This document shows positions 52,584-62,400 of a stretch of 64,000 bases of DNA, one piece after another (the first letter of the stretch is position 1; the number at the start of each line of letters is the position of its first letter). The DNA lies in assembly GCF_029894425.1 (NCBI RefSeq), contig NZ_JARXYJ010000001.1, positions 6,200,001 through 6,264,000 of the forward strand, written 5' to 3'. The position numbers and the translations under genes were made by a program. The notes beneath the pieces were generated by a model. That model had not been told where the DNA came from, ran no database searches, and saw nothing but the letters and a program-made list of their open reading frames with translations. Source of the DNA: Streptomyces sp. SAI-127. GTDB lineage: Bacteria > Actinomycetota > Actinomycetes > Streptomycetales > Streptomycetaceae.

Positions 52584-53666
52584 GTGACAGAAGCGATCCT
52601 CCTGGTCGGCGGCAAGGGCACACGGCTGCGACCCCTCACGGTCCACACCCCGAAGCCCATGGTCCGCGCGGCCGGTGTCCCCTTCCTCACGCACCAGCTG
52701 GCCAGAGCGAGAGCGGCGGGCGTCGACCACATCGTCCTCGCGACGAGCTATCTCGCGGAGGTCTTCGAACCGCACTTCGGCGACGGCTCCTCCCTTGGGC
52801 TTCACCTCGAGTACGTCACCGAGGTGGAGCCCCTCGGCACGGGCGGCGCGATCCGCAACGTGGCCGCCCGGCTGCACTCCGCCCCCGACGAGCCGGTCCT
52901 GGTCTTCAACGGCGACATCCTGACGGGCCTGGACATCAGGGCGCTGGTGCGCACGCACGAGACAACGGGCGCGGACGTCTCCCTGCACCTCACGAAGGTG
53001 ACGGACCCGCGGGCCTACGGACTGGTCCCCACGGACGAGACGGGCAGGGTCCTGGCGTTCCTGGAGAAGCCCCAGACCCCGGAGGAGATCGTCACCGACC
53101 AGATCAACGCGGGGGCGTACGTCTTCCGCCGCTCGGTGATCGACGCGATCCCGGGGGGCCGCCCGGTCTCGGTGGAGCGCGAGACCTTCCCCGAGCTCCT
53201 GTCGGCCGGAGCCCACCTCCAGGGCATGGTCGACTCGACGTACTGGCTGGACCTCGGCACCCCCGCCGCCTTCGTGCGCGGCTCGGCCGACCTGGTCCTG
53301 GGCAGGGCACCGTCCCCCGCGGTGCCCGGCCGCTGCGGCGACCGCCTGATACTCCCCACGGCCAGGGTCGCCCCCGACGCGAAACTGACCGGCGGCACGG
53401 TGGTCGGCGAGGGCGCGTACATCGCGGAAGGCGCCAGGGTCTCCGGCTCGACGATCCTTCCGGGCGCGGTGGTCGAACCGGGTGCCGTCATCACCGACTC
53501 CCTGATCGGCACCAGGGCCCGCGTGGGCGAACGCTCGATCCTCACCGGCACGGTCATCGGCGACGGCGCGATCATCGGCGCCGACAACGAACTGCGGGAC
53601 GGCGCGCGAGTCTGGTGCGACGCGAAGATCCCCGCGGGAGCGGTCCGCTTCTCGTCGGACCAGTAG
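52584..53666 (+). CDS. Sugar-nucleotide pyrophosphorylase with hexapeptide-repeat C-terminus (mannose-1-P guanylyltransferase-like)
   Basis: A 360-residue protein. The N-terminal nucleotidyltransferase has LLVGGKGTRLRPLTVHTPKPM, the metal-binding FNGDILTGLD, FLEKPQ and a GAYVFRRSVID segment. The C-terminal third is a left-handed beta helix (repeats such as GGTVVGEGAYIAEGARVSGSTILPGAVVEPGAVI). The pattern fits ManC/GMP-type enzymes making GDP-mannose or a related NDP-sugar. GTG 52584 follows GGAG; the longer frame upstream reads unlike protein. Product sugar is not certain. Confidence 0.9.
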   Translation: MTEAILLVGGKGTRLRPLTVHTPKPMVRAAGVPFLTHQLARARAAGVDHIVLATSYLAEVFEPHFGDGSSLGLHLEYVTEVEPLGTGGAIRNVAARLHSAPDEPVLVFNGDILTGLDIRALVRTHETTGADVSLHLTKVTDPRAYGLVPTDETGRVLAFLEKPQTPEEIVTDQINAGAYVFRRSVIDAIPGGRPVSVERETFPELLSAGAHLQGMVDSTYWLDLGTPAAFVRGSADLVLGRAPSPAVPGRCGDRLILPTARVAPDAKLTGGTVVGEGAYIAEGARVSGSTILPGAVVEPGAVITDSLIGTRARVGERSILTGTVIGDGAIIGADNELRDGARVWCDAKIPAGAVRFSSDQ

Positions 53667-53700
53667 CGAACGCGTGTTGAGGACGGTCTGCCTCTGTCAG

Positions 53701-53816
53701 CCCGTCCGGCGTTTGAGGACGAGGCCCCTTCAGGGCCGACGGGGTCCGGGGCGGAGCCCCGGCGGGGGTGGAGGGGGCGGAGCCCCCTGGGCGGGGTCGA
53801 AGGGGCGGCAGCCCCT
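53701..53816. repeat. Streptomyces-type intergenic repeat with three successive hairpins
   Basis: Starting with GTCCGGCGTTTGAGGACGAG (53704-53723), a wording I know as recurring in Streptomyces intergenic regions, the segment folds as three GC hairpins: CCGGGGC-GGA-GCCCCGG (53746-53762), AGGGGGC-GGA-GCCCCCT (53772-53788) and AGGGGC-GGCA-GCCCCT (53801-53816). It lies between convergent genes and is likely a bidirectional terminator. The rest of the 215-base gap holds no gene. Confidence 0.75.
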
Positions 53817-53881
53817 GGGGATGGGACGGGTAGGGGCGGCGGGGGCGAAAAACCGCCACGCCAACCCCACCCACCGCACCT

Positions 53882-54889
53882 TCACAACCGCCCGATATCC
53901 CCCCGGGTCATCCGCGGCGCCCGCCGCCCCGGAACCCGCCCACTCAACAGGATCAACCGAGCCGCCCGATGCCGCTGCCCCGCATACGGCTCCAGCAGCG
54001 ACAACATCGCCGCATCGTCCGCATCCCGATCCCCCGCCAGCGCGAACCCCACGATCCCCGGCAGATGCAGATCCCCCACGGTCACCGCGTCCGCCGCCCC
54101 ATGACTCCGCTGCACCACCTCCGCGGACGTCCACGGCCCCACCCCCGGCACCACCTCCAGCCGAGCCTGCGCAGCCGCCGGAGACATCCCCACCGCCTCC
54201 TCCAGCCGCGCAGCCACCCGCACAGCCCGCAGAATCGTCGAGGCCCGCTTGTTGTCCACCCCGGCCCGATGCCACTCCCACGACGGAATCAACGCCCACG
54301 TCCGGGGCGCCGGCATCACCCACAACCGCCCACCCGCCGCAGGCCCGGGCGCGGGCTCCCCGAACTTCCGCACCAGCAACCGCCACGCCCGATACGCCTC
54401 ATCGGTCGTGACCTTCTGCTCCAGCACGGAAGGAATCAACGACTCCAGCACCAGCCCGGTCCGCGTCAGCCGCAGCCCCGGCCGCCGATGCCAGGAATGA
54501 GCCACCACCCGGTGCCGGGGCACGAAGACGGAAGGATCGTCCGCGGCGCCGAGCAGCTCCGGCAACCGCGACAGCAGCCACTCACCCCCGGGCCCCCACG
54601 CCTCACCGCGCACCTCACCGCCGTACACGCAAACCCGCAGGGTCCCTGGACCGACAGGCGTACGACTGGCCCGCCACACGGACCCGTCCGGAAGAGCCCG
54701 GAACGTGGGGTCCCCGGGCCCCCGCCTGAGCGCCCCGAGCACCAGCCCGAGATCGACGGGCCACCCCGGCGCCCACTTCCGCACCAGCGGTGCTTCCACC
54801 CGCGGCGCCTCCCGCCGCGCGGCGGGCACGACGACCTCCCCACCGCGCACGGTCGTACGCGTGGGCCGGGGAGCGAAACGTCCTGCCAC
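53882..54889 (-). CDS. AlkA-like HhH-GPD DNA glycosylase
   Basis: A 335-residue protein with an N-terminal beta domain (about 45-130) and an HhH-GPD core: LIPSVLEQKVTTDEAYRAWRLLV, the hairpin-helix-hairpin VVPGVGPWTSAEVVQ, and the catalytic Asp in VTVGDLHLPGIV. This is the pattern of 3-methyladenine/AlkA-type base-excision enzymes. The substrate could be alkylated bases. The GTG start is used. It sits upstream of, and is transcribed in the same direction as, nothing obvious: its 3' end faces the repeat region. Confidence 0.85.
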   Translation of the reverse strand: MAGRFAPRPTRTTVRGGEVVVPAARREAPRVEAPLVRKWAPGWPVDLGLVLGALRRGPGDPTFRALPDGSVWRASRTPVGPGTLRVCVYGGEVRGEAWGPGGEWLLSRLPELLGAADDPSVFVPRHRVVAHSWHRRPGLRLTRTGLVLESLIPSVLEQKVTTDEAYRAWRLLVRKFGEPAPGPAAGGRLWVMPAPRTWALIPSWEWHRAGVDNKRASTILRAVRVAARLEEAVGMSPAAAQARLEVVPGVGPWTSAEVVQRSHGAADAVTVGDLHLPGIVGFALAGDRDADDAAMLSLLEPYAGQRHRAARLILLSGRVPGRRAPRMTRGDIGRL

Positions 54890-54986
54890 GAATGAAGTCC
54901 TGGGGTACGAGAGGAACCGGAAGAAGCCCTACGAGACTAGGCGCAAGCCGAGGCCCACCACCGCACCTCGACGAAGCCGGCGCACA

Positions 54987-56753
54987 TCACCGCACCTCGA
55001 TGAAACTCCCCGCATCCCGATCCGGCCGGGGCCGAGGCTGCTCCGCCGGATGTCCCACGGCAACGGCCCCCATCGGATCCCAGTCCGCCGGCAGCCCCAG
55101 CACCTCCCGTACCTCCTCGCGGCAGAACATGGTGGACGACACCCACGCCGACCCCAGCCGCTCCCCGGCCAGCGCGACGAGGAAGTTCTGCACCCCGGCA
55201 CCCGCGGCGACGACGAACATCTCCCGCTCGGCCGCGTCCCGCCGCACATCGCCGTAGGTGTGCGAGCCGTCCATCACCAGACACGGCACGACGAGATACG
55301 GCGCGTTGCGCAGCACGTCCCCGCGCCGCACCCGCTTGGCTATGGACTCCTCGGACTTCCCGTCCCGCCGCAGATCGGCGATCCAGGCGTCCCGCATGGC
55401 GTCCAGCAGCCCGGTCCGCGAGGCCTCGGACTCCAGCAGAACGAACCGCCACGGCGTCGTGTGATGCGGTGCCGGCGCGGTGACGGCCGCGGCGACGGCC
55501 CGTCGTACGGCTCCGGGGTCGACGGGCTCGTCCGTGAAGGCCCGTACGGTACGACGCTGGGTGACCGCCTCCCGGACGGCCTCCGAGGTCCCCAGCCGGA
55601 ACATGTCGTCGCGCGCGTGACGCACCATGGCCCGCGCTCCCTCCCCGTGCTCCCCGGCCACGACGTGCGCCAGCCCGCGCACGACGGCGACGGGGAGACC
55701 TGCGGCCTTGCCCTTGACGAGATCACCGGCGGCGGCCAGTTCGTCGGCCGTCGCCACGACGGTCGCGCTGAGCGGATTGCCGTACGCGTCCGTGCCGCCC
55801 CGCAGATCGTCCAGCACCCGCACTCCGGCGGCGCCGATCGCGACATCGGTGAGCCCGGCGCGCCAGGGCCGCCCGAAGGTGTCGGTGACGAGGACCCCGA
55901 CGTCGACCCCGAGGGCGTCCCGCAGCCCGTCCCGGATCGCCCGCGCCGACGCGTCGGGGTCCTCGGGCAGCAACAGCACGGTCCCCGAAGGGGTGTTGGA
56001 GGCGTCGACCCCGGCGGCGGCCATCACGAGCCCCTGCCGGTTCTCGACGATCCTGAGCGCCCCGCGCCGCGCCACGACCCGTACGGTCTCGGCATCGATC
56101 GCGGCCTCCCGGTCGCTCGCCTCGACGACCCGCCCCTCCGCCTTCGACACGATCTTCGAGGTGACGAGCAACACGTCCCCGTCGACGAGCCCCGGCTCGG
56201 CGGCGGCGATCAGCTTGGCAAGGTCGTCCCCCCGCGCGACCTCAGGCATACCGGCCACGGCCCACACACGGAAACCACCCCCCGCCGAGTCCTGCGCGGA
56301 CTCGTGGCCGACCGGGTCCGTGGGGCCGTCTGCTGTCCCGTGACCGGACCCGCTCGTGGCGCTCCCAGCCGCTCCGTGACCGGACGGGTTCGCCGTGCCG
56401 TCTGCTGTCCCGTGGCCGGTCGGGTTCGCCACGCTGCTGCCCGCGGTCCCGCGCCCGGACTCGTCGGTCGTGTTGCCCGTTGTCCCGTGGCCGGTCTCGT
56501 CGGCTGTGTTGCCCGTCGTCCCGTGACCGGACCCGTCCGCCGTGCTGCCCGTCGACCCACGACCGGACCCGGTCACCGCGCCCCCCGCGACCCCGGACCG
56601 GCCGCTCGCGGCCGCTTCGTCGTTCACCGGCCCGCCGCCGGCGGCACGCGCGCTACCCCGGCTTCCGGCCACCCCTTCCGGAGCCGCGCGACCCCGGCTC
56701 CCGGCCACCGCTTCCCCCGAGCCCCGTGCCTCACCCGCCACCTCGCCGCTCAA
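54987..56753 (-). CDS. cofE: Coenzyme F420:L-glutamate ligase fused to nitroreductase-like domain, with repeat-filled N-terminal extension
   Basis: A 588-residue protein. Residues about 160-400 are the CofE/FbiB ligase ([56 protein letters not shown]), which adds glutamates to F420-0 with GTP. Residues about 400-588 are a nitroreductase-like FMN domain ([32 protein letters not shown]), as in mycobacterial FbiB. The first 158 residues are extra: they include about seven 12-residue units of the form SGHGT-GNTAD. ATG 56753 overlaps the cofD stop (ATGA), so the extension is within the coupled frame. The family is usually about 440 residues. Confidence 0.92.
   Translation of the reverse strand: MSGEVAGEARGSGEAVAGSRGRAAPEGVAGSRGSARAAGGGPVNDEAAASGRSGVAGGAVTGSGRGSTGSTADGSGHGTTGNTADETGHGTTGNTTDESGRGTAGSSVANPTGHGTADGTANPSGHGAAGSATSGSGHGTADGPTDPVGHESAQDSAGGGFRVWAVAGMPEVARGDDLAKLIAAAEPGLVDGDVLLVTSKIVSKAEGRVVEASDREAAIDAETVRVVARRGALRIVENRQGLVMAAAGVDASNTPSGTVLLLPEDPDASARAIRDGLRDALGVDVGVLVTDTFGRPWRAGLTDVAIGAAGVRVLDDLRGGTDAYGNPLSATVVATADELAAAGDLVKGKAAGLPVAVVRGLAHVVAGEHGEGARAMVRHARDDMFRLGTSEAVREAVTQRRTVRAFTDEPVDPGAVRRAVAAAVTAPAPHHTTPWRFVLLESEASRTGLLDAMRDAWIADLRRDGKSEESIAKRVRRGDVLRNAPYLVVPCLVMDGSHTYGDVRRDAAEREMFVVAAGAGVQNFLVALAGERLGSAWVSSTMFCREEVREVLGLPADWDPMGAVAVGHPAEQPRPRPDRDAGSFIEVR
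56304..56573 (-). repeat. In-frame 36-bp coding repeats in the cofE extension
   Basis: About seven units of roughly 36 bases, each with a CGGACACGG-type core on the coding strand, encode [14 protein letters not shown] 12-mers (residues about 61-150). Unit 4 is longer by three codons. Ser/Thr/Gly/His composition suggests a disordered tether. The period suggests expansion by slippage or unequal exchange that kept the frame. Confidence 0.8.
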
Positions 56754-57709
56754 GCTCCGCGCACCTCCTCCGCCAGCTCCAGCGCCTCCTGGGCCATCCG
56801 CGCGGTCGCGTCCAGGTCGGTCATCATCAGGGGTACGGCCCGGCAGCGGATGCCGGCCGACTCGATCCGGTCGACCGCTCCGGCGTCCACGGTGTCGACG
56901 AGCCAGCCGTCCAGCAGCCCCGAGCCGTAGTGCTCGGCGACGGCCGCGGCCGTGGACTCGACGCCGACCGCCGCCAGCACCTTGTCGGCCATGCCGCGCA
57001 CGGGCGCGTCCCCGACGATGGGGGACAGGCCCACCACCGGCACCCCGGCCTCGGCGATCGCCTCGCGGATGCCGGGCACGGCGAGGATCGTGCCGACGGA
57101 CACCACCGGGTTGGACGGCGGGAACAGCACGACGTCCGCCTCCGCGATCGCCTCCAGCACCCCCGGCGCCGGCTTGGACTGCTCCGCGCCCACCGGCACG
57201 ACCGCGTGGGCCGGAACGGACGCCCGCAGCCGCACCCAGTACTCCTGGAAGTGAACGGCCTTGCGCTCACCGTCGATCTCCACGGCCACATGCGTCTCGA
57301 CCCGGTCGTCGGTCATCGGGATCAACCGCACCCCCGGCTTCCACCGGTCGCACAGTGCCTCGGTCACCGCGCTCAGCGGATACCCGGCACCGATCATCTG
57401 CGTCCGCACGATGTGCGTGGCGAAGTCCCGGTCCCCGAGCCCGAACCACTCGGGTCCGACGCCGTACGCCGCGAGCTCCTCCTTGAGGTGGAAGGTCTCC
57501 TCGGCCCGCCCCCAGCCCTGCTCCTCGTTGATACCGCCGCCGAGCGTGTACATCACCGTGTCGAGGTCCGGGCAGACCTTCAGCCCGAAGAGGTGGATGT
57601 CGTCCCCGGTGTTACCGATGACCGTGATGTCCGCGTCCGGCGCGGCCTGCTTCAGACCACGCAGGAACCGGGCACCGCCGATGCCGCCTGCCAGAACCAC
57701 AATGCGCAT
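56750..57709 (-). CDS. cofD: 2-phospho-L-lactate transferase (F420 biosynthesis)
   Basis: A 319-residue enzyme that joins a phosphoenolpyruvyl or lactyl phosphate group from the guanylylated precursor to the deazaflavin Fo, giving (dehydro)F420-0. The N-terminal loop [40 protein letters not shown] and [14 protein letters not shown] are CofD/FbiA hallmarks. ATG 57709 is chosen for the exact family N-terminus; the frame is open 30 bases upstream. It overlaps cofE, so the two F420 steps are coupled. Confidence 0.95.
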   Translation of the reverse strand: MRIVVLAGGIGGARFLRGLKQAAPDADITVIGNTGDDIHLFGLKVCPDLDTVMYTLGGGINEEQGWGRAEETFHLKEELAAYGVGPEWFGLGDRDFATHIVRTQMIGAGYPLSAVTEALCDRWKPGVRLIPMTDDRVETHVAVEIDGERKAVHFQEYWVRLRASVPAHAVVPVGAEQSKPAPGVLEAIAEADVVLFPPSNPVVSVGTILAVPGIREAIAEAGVPVVGLSPIVGDAPVRGMADKVLAAVGVESTAAAVAEHYGSGLLDGWLVDTVDAGAVDRIESAGIRCRAVPLMMTDLDATARMAQEALELAEEVRGA

Positions 57710-57743
57710 GGGAGCAAGTCTTACAGGCGGGTACGACAACGCG

Positions 57744-58253
57744 TCATGCGGTTACGACGTCCACCTCGCCGTGGGTCTCGCGAGCGGTGCAGGCGGTGTA
57801 CATCGGCATCTCGGTCAGCCCCGGGTAGTAGACGTGCAGACTCACCGCCGGCTCCAGCGCGTCGTTGACGACTTCGTGCACGTACCCCGGCGCGAACACC
57901 CGCTGCGCCCCCGCCCCCAGCGCGCGCGTGCCCCGCTCGGCGCGCTCGGTCAGCGTGCCCTCCAGGACGGTGAGGACCCCCGAGGAGCGGCCGTGGTCGT
58001 GCAGCCCGCTGCCCTGACCGGGGACCCAGGACAGCAGCCACACCTCGTAGCCGGGCCCGGTACGCAGCCGGTGGTACCAGCGGCTCGTCGCGTCGTACTG
58101 GACGAGGTGCCCCCACTGCGAGCGGTCGGCGGCGATGGAGCGTGCCAGGCCGACGAAGTCGGCGACGGTGGCCGGGTGCTCGCGCGGGGCCTGGAGGAGG
58201 TGCGGGACCTCTAGGAGGTCGCCGGCGATCTGGAGGTCGTTGTCGCTGTTCAT
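57744..58253 (-). CDS. Cysteine dioxygenase-family protein
   Basis: A 169-residue cupin. The mononuclear iron ligands fit His85 and His87 in GSGLHDHGRSSGV and His126 in APGYVHEVVN. The 169-residue length is near that of bacterial cysteine dioxygenases, which oxidise cysteine to the sulfinate; other thiol dioxygenases are possible. ATG 58253 with GAGGAC upstream is preferred to the longer frame at 58322. It lies just upstream of cofD (34-base gap), probably in the same unit. Confidence 0.88.
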   Translation of the reverse strand: MNSDNDLQIAGDLLEVPHLLQAPREHPATVADFVGLARSIAADRSQWGHLVQYDATSRWYHRLRTGPGYEVWLLSWVPGQGSGLHDHGRSSGVLTVLEGTLTERAERGTRALGAGAQRVFAPGYVHEVVNDALEPAVSLHVYYPGLTEMPMYTACTARETHGEVDVVTA

Positions 58254-58851
58254 GGGTGCGATGGGTCCTCGGCGGAGAGTGTGGGGGCTGGCTGGGTGTC
58301 GCGTACCGTCCGCCCGGATCACGGGAAGACAGGAATGCCCGGATGCGGGCGGGGAACAAGCAGCCGAGTCACGGTGGACTCAGAGGCAGCCGGAGCGCGT
58401 TGGGCTCAACAGCTGGAACAGCAACAACAGCTACAGCGAGCGCGGGCAGCACCGTGGGACCCGGCAGTGCGGGTCGAGGTGAGTGCCAAGTTCGCGAGCA
58501 TGCCCACAAGGACAGCGGGTCACACGTTCACTGTCAACTCGACACCCGGGAAGTGGGACATGTTTCACCTCATCCGGTCCATCTCCCTGATGAAAGGTTT
58601 GTTCACGCGCCTACCGGGACACATGGCGCACAACCGGGCGCACGGGCCGCGACTTCGCACGACTTCCACGGGCGCACACGGAACGAGTTCGAACTGATGG
58701 GCGTCCTTCCCCGTACAGGTCCGAAAGGGCCGGCACGGCTCGGCAGCCCGCTCGGGTCTCGTCTGCTTGTCAAGGTTTAGGCCGATTTGAACACTTTCTG
58801 CAAGGCCTTGGTTCCGCAGAGTGAATAAGGGGCTCAATAGCAGATCTCGGC
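58254..58851. other. Non-coding divergent region upstream of whiB
   Basis: About 600 bases separate the cysteine dioxygenase gene and the whiB promoter. Short open frames occur but lack GC3 bias; one with a Gln-rich run (58381-58440) has mostly A or G at third positions. A large non-coding leader suits a developmental gene with several upstream regulators. Confidence 0.6.
58552..58569 (+). promoter_or_regulatory. BldD-box-like sequence upstream of whiB
   Basis: AGTGG and TCACC are separated by 8 bases, near the known BldD half-site pattern AGTGA...TCACC (one mismatch). A WhiA-type GACAC lies 11 bases to the left (58541). From the literature I know whiB is a BldD target. The match is short and inferred. 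Confidence 0.35.
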
Positions 58852-58881
58852 TTGACTCGCCCGGAGCAGCACACTTGTAAT
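58852..58881 (+). promoter_or_regulatory. Predicted proximal whiB promoter
   Basis: TTGACT (58852-58857) and TGTAAT (58876-58881) are 18 bases apart, with the -10 about 72 bases from the whiB ATG. The region is locally AT-rich. Confidence 0.45.
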
Positions 58882-58953
58882 TTCACTCGTGTCGTTCAGC
58901 CGAAATCGGTAACGGCCGTCACACGGGGACGCGAAGACAGACGAGGGGCGCAC

Positions 58954-59217
58954 ATGACCGAGCTGGTGCAGCAACTGCTGGTCGACGACGCGGACGAGGA
59001 ACTCGGCTGGCAGGAGCGCGCGCTGTGCGCCCAGACCGACCCCGAGTCCTTCTTTCCCGAGAAGGGCGGCTCGACCCGCGAGGCCAAGAAGGTCTGCCTG
59101 TCCTGCGAGGTCCGCTCCGAATGCCTCGAATACGCCCTCGCCAACGACGAGCGCTTCGGCATCTGGGGCGGCCTGTCGGAACGCGAACGCCGCAGGCTGA
59201 AGAAGGCCGCCGTCTGA
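58954..59217 (+). CDS. whiB: WhiB transcriptional regulator
   Basis: An 87-residue iron-sulfur transcription factor. The four cluster cysteines are Cys25, Cys48, Cys51 and Cys57 (C...C-x2-C-x5-C), followed by GIWGG (69-73) and the basic tail ERERRRLKKAAV, the DNA-contacting part. The N-terminal MTELVQQLLVDDADEELGWQ is the exact WhiB form, not that of the other Wbl proteins. WhiB works with WhiA at sporulation-septation promoters. GAGGGG precedes the ATG. Confidence 0.97.
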   Translation: MTELVQQLLVDDADEELGWQERALCAQTDPESFFPEKGGSTREAKKVCLSCEVRSECLEYALANDERFGIWGGLSERERRRLKKAAV

Positions 59218-59283
59218 CGCGAGGCACGCGTCGCCGCACTTTTCGTACGCAACCGAACGGCCCGTCGCACGTGGGTTATCCAC

Positions 59284-59302
59284 AGGCGGCGGGCCGCCGC
59301 CT
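59284..59302 (+). terminator. Hairpin downstream of whiB
   Basis: AGGCGGC and GCCGCCT form a 7-bp stem with a GGGCC loop, 66 bases beyond the whiB stop. The overlapping TTATCCACA (59276-59284) looks like a DnaA box but is single. Confidence 0.55.
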
Positions 59303-59400
59303 TGCCCAGCCGATAGTGTGGGCGCTCGTCCGAGACGCCTCGCCGCCCCCTCAGGGCACAGGCGCCCACCGCAGTCCACCGAACCGGGGCCCGTACCTCG

Positions 59401-62400
59401 ATGTCCGTGCACAGCCACACGGCAGCCCAAGACCACGCTGCCACTCCTGAGTTCCCGCGTCATGTGGTGACCGCGGTGCTCGTCTCCCACGACGGCGCCC
59501 GCTGGCTGCCCGACGCGCTCGCCGGGCTGCTCGGCCAGGAGCGCCCCGTGCAGTTCGCCATGGCCGCCGACACCGGCAGCGCGGACGACTCCGCCCAGCT
59601 GGTCACCGACGCTCTCGGGGCCGACCGGGTCCTGCACCTCGCCCGGCGCACCGGCTTCGGCCAGGCCGTCGAGGAGGCCGCCCGCACCGCTCCCGTCCTG
59701 ACGCCGGACCAGCTGCCGTATCTGAAGCGGCCCAGCGGCTGGGACCCGGTCACGCGCACGTGGCGCGACGACGCCTACGACCTGCCGGAGCTGCCGCACG
59801 GCGAGCCGGTCCAGTGGCTCTGGCTGCTGCACGACGACTGCGCCCCCGAGCCCGACGCCCTGGCCCAGCTGCTGCGCGTCGTGGAGAACGAACTGGAGCT
59901 CGGCCGGGACGACGTCGCCGTCGTGGGCCCCAAGCTCCGCGGCTGGTACGACAAGCGGCAGCTCCTGGAGGTCGGCGTCTCCATCGCCAACTCCGGCCGC
60001 CGCTGGACGGGCCTGGACCGCCGCGAACAGGACCAGGGCCAGCACGACCACGTCCGGTCCGTGCTGTCCGTGTCCACCGCGGGCATGCTGATCCGCCGCG
60101 ACCTGTTCGAGCAGCTCGGCGGCTTCGACCGGCGCCTGCCCCTCATGCGTGACGACGTCGACCTGTGCTGGCGTGCTCAGGCCGCCGGCCACCGCGTCCT
60201 CATCGCCCCCGAAGCCGTCGTACGCCATGCCGAGGCGGCCTCCCGGGAGCGCCGTACCGTCGACTGCGCGGGCCGCACCACCGCGTCCCCGCACAAGGTC
60301 GACAAGGCGGGCGCCGCCTACACCCTGCTCGTCAACACGCGTACGGCCGCGTTGCCCTGGGTGCTCGTGCGCCTGGTCCTGGGCACAGCGCTGCGGACCG
60401 TCGCCTACCTCGTCGGCAAGGTGCCCGGACAGGCTCTCGACGAGATCCGCGGCCTCCTCGGCACCCTGCTGCGGCCCGAGCGGATCATTGCCGGGCGGAG
60501 CAAGCGGGGCACGCCGGTCGTCGACAAGGACGAGCTCAGGCAGCTGTTCCCGCCGCCCGGCGCGACCGTCCGGGCCACCGTGGAACAGGTCGCGGGCAAC
60601 TTCTTCGGCGGCTCCGACGCCGAGGCCTCCGCGGCCGGACGCCATGGCGGCGGCATCGAGTCCGGGCCCGGCGGCGACGACGCGGACTTCCTGGAGATCG
60701 AGCAGTTCGCCCGCCTCAAGCGCGTCGCCCGCAAGCCAGGACCGGTGCTCTTCCTGGCGCTGCTGCTCGTCGCCCTGATCGCCTGCCGCAACCTCCTGGG
60801 CGGCGGCGCGCTCGCGGGCGGCGCCCTGCTGCCCGCCCCGGCCGACGCGAGCGAGCTGTGGTCGCGCTACACGGACGCGTGGCACGCGGTGGGCGCCGGC
60901 GGCACCCCGTCCGCGCCGCCGTATCTGGCGATCATCGCCGCGCTGTCCTCCGTACTGTTCGGCTCGACCGGTCTCGCACTGACGGTCCTGCTGGTCTGCT
61001 CGGTGCCGCTGGCCGGCTTCACGGCCTACTTCGCCTCCCGCCCGCTCGTCGAGTCCCGCCTCCTGCGCGCGTGGGGGGCAGTCGTCTACGCCTTCCTGCC
61101 CGCCGCCACCGGCGCCCTCGCCGGCGGCCGTGTCGGCACCGCCGTCCTCGCCGTCCTGCTGCCGCTCATCGCGCGCGCGGGCGTCGTGGCCGGCGGCCTG
61201 ACGAACACCACGGGCACGCGCGGCAGCTGGCGCGCCACCTGGGCGTTCGCGCTCATGCTCACGATCACCACCGCGTTCACGCCGATCATCTGGCCGATCG
61301 CGCTGATCCTCGGCATCGGCCTGCTGGTCGTGCGCCGCACCGACATCACCGCCTACGGCCTGCGCTTCCTGGCCCAGTTCGGCACCCCCCTGCTGGTCCT
61401 CGCCCCCTGGTCGCTGACGCTGCTCCCGTTCGGCTTCTTCGAGCAGGCGGGCCTCGAGTACGGCTCCTCGGCCGCCTCCGCCCTCGACCTGCTCGGCGCA
61501 AGCCCCGGCGGCCCCGGCACGGTCGACGGGCTGATGCTCATCGGCGTGGTGCTGGCGGCCCTGGCCGCCCTGCTGCGGACCGAGCGCCAGTTCGGCATCT
61601 GGACGGCCTGGGCGGTGGCCCTGGTGGGCCTCGTCTTCGCGGTCCTGTCCAACGACTCGACGTGGGCGGGCCCCGCCACCCTGGTCTACGGCCTCGCCCT
61701 GCTGGCCGCCGCCATGCTCGGCGCCGACGGGGCACGCGCACGCGTGGCCGAGCAGAGCTTCGGCTGGCGCCAGCCGGTCGCCGCCCTGATCGCCTTCGCC
61801 TCCGCCGCGGGCCCGCTGCTCGTCGCCGCGGGCTGGATGATCGGCGGCGCCGACGGACCGCTGGAGCGCCGCGACCCCGTACAGGTGCCCGCGTTCGTCG
61901 CCGAGGAGAGCGGCACCCGCGACCAGGCCCGCACCCTCGTCCTCGACAGCGACTCCGCGGCGCACGTCGGCTACATGCTGGTGCGCGGCTCCGGCGCCCG
62001 CCTCGGCGACGCCGAACTCGCGGCGGCCGACGGTGAGAACGACAAGCTGGACAAGGTCGTCGCGAACCTCGTCGCCGGCTCCGGCGCCGACCAGGCGAAC
62101 CAGCTCGGCGGCTTCGCCGTGCGCTACGTCCTCGTCCACAAGGGCGCGCCCCGCGAGGTCACGCGCGTGCTGGACGCCACGCCCGGCCTGACCCGGCTCA
62201 GCCAGCAGGACGGCAGCGGACTGTGGCGGGTCGACCAGGAGGTCGCGCGCGCCACCGTCGTCGCCAAGTCCGGATCCGGTACCGCGCAGCCCGTGGCCGC
62301 GGGCCCCGTGGACATCCACACCACGGTCCCGGCCGGCGCCGACGGCAGGATCCTGCGCCTCGCCGACACCGCCGACGAGGGCTGGACCGCCACCCTGGAC

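Noticed and set aside
58281..58697. Open frame upstream of whiB encoding a Gln-rich stretch
   Set aside because: Third codon positions are mostly A or G rather than the strong G/C bias of real genes here, and there is no ribosome site. It is treated as non-coding leader.
59276..59284. DnaA-box-like TTATCCACA after whiB
   Set aside because: Only one copy is present; a replication origin would have many. It is probably chance next to the terminator hairpin.
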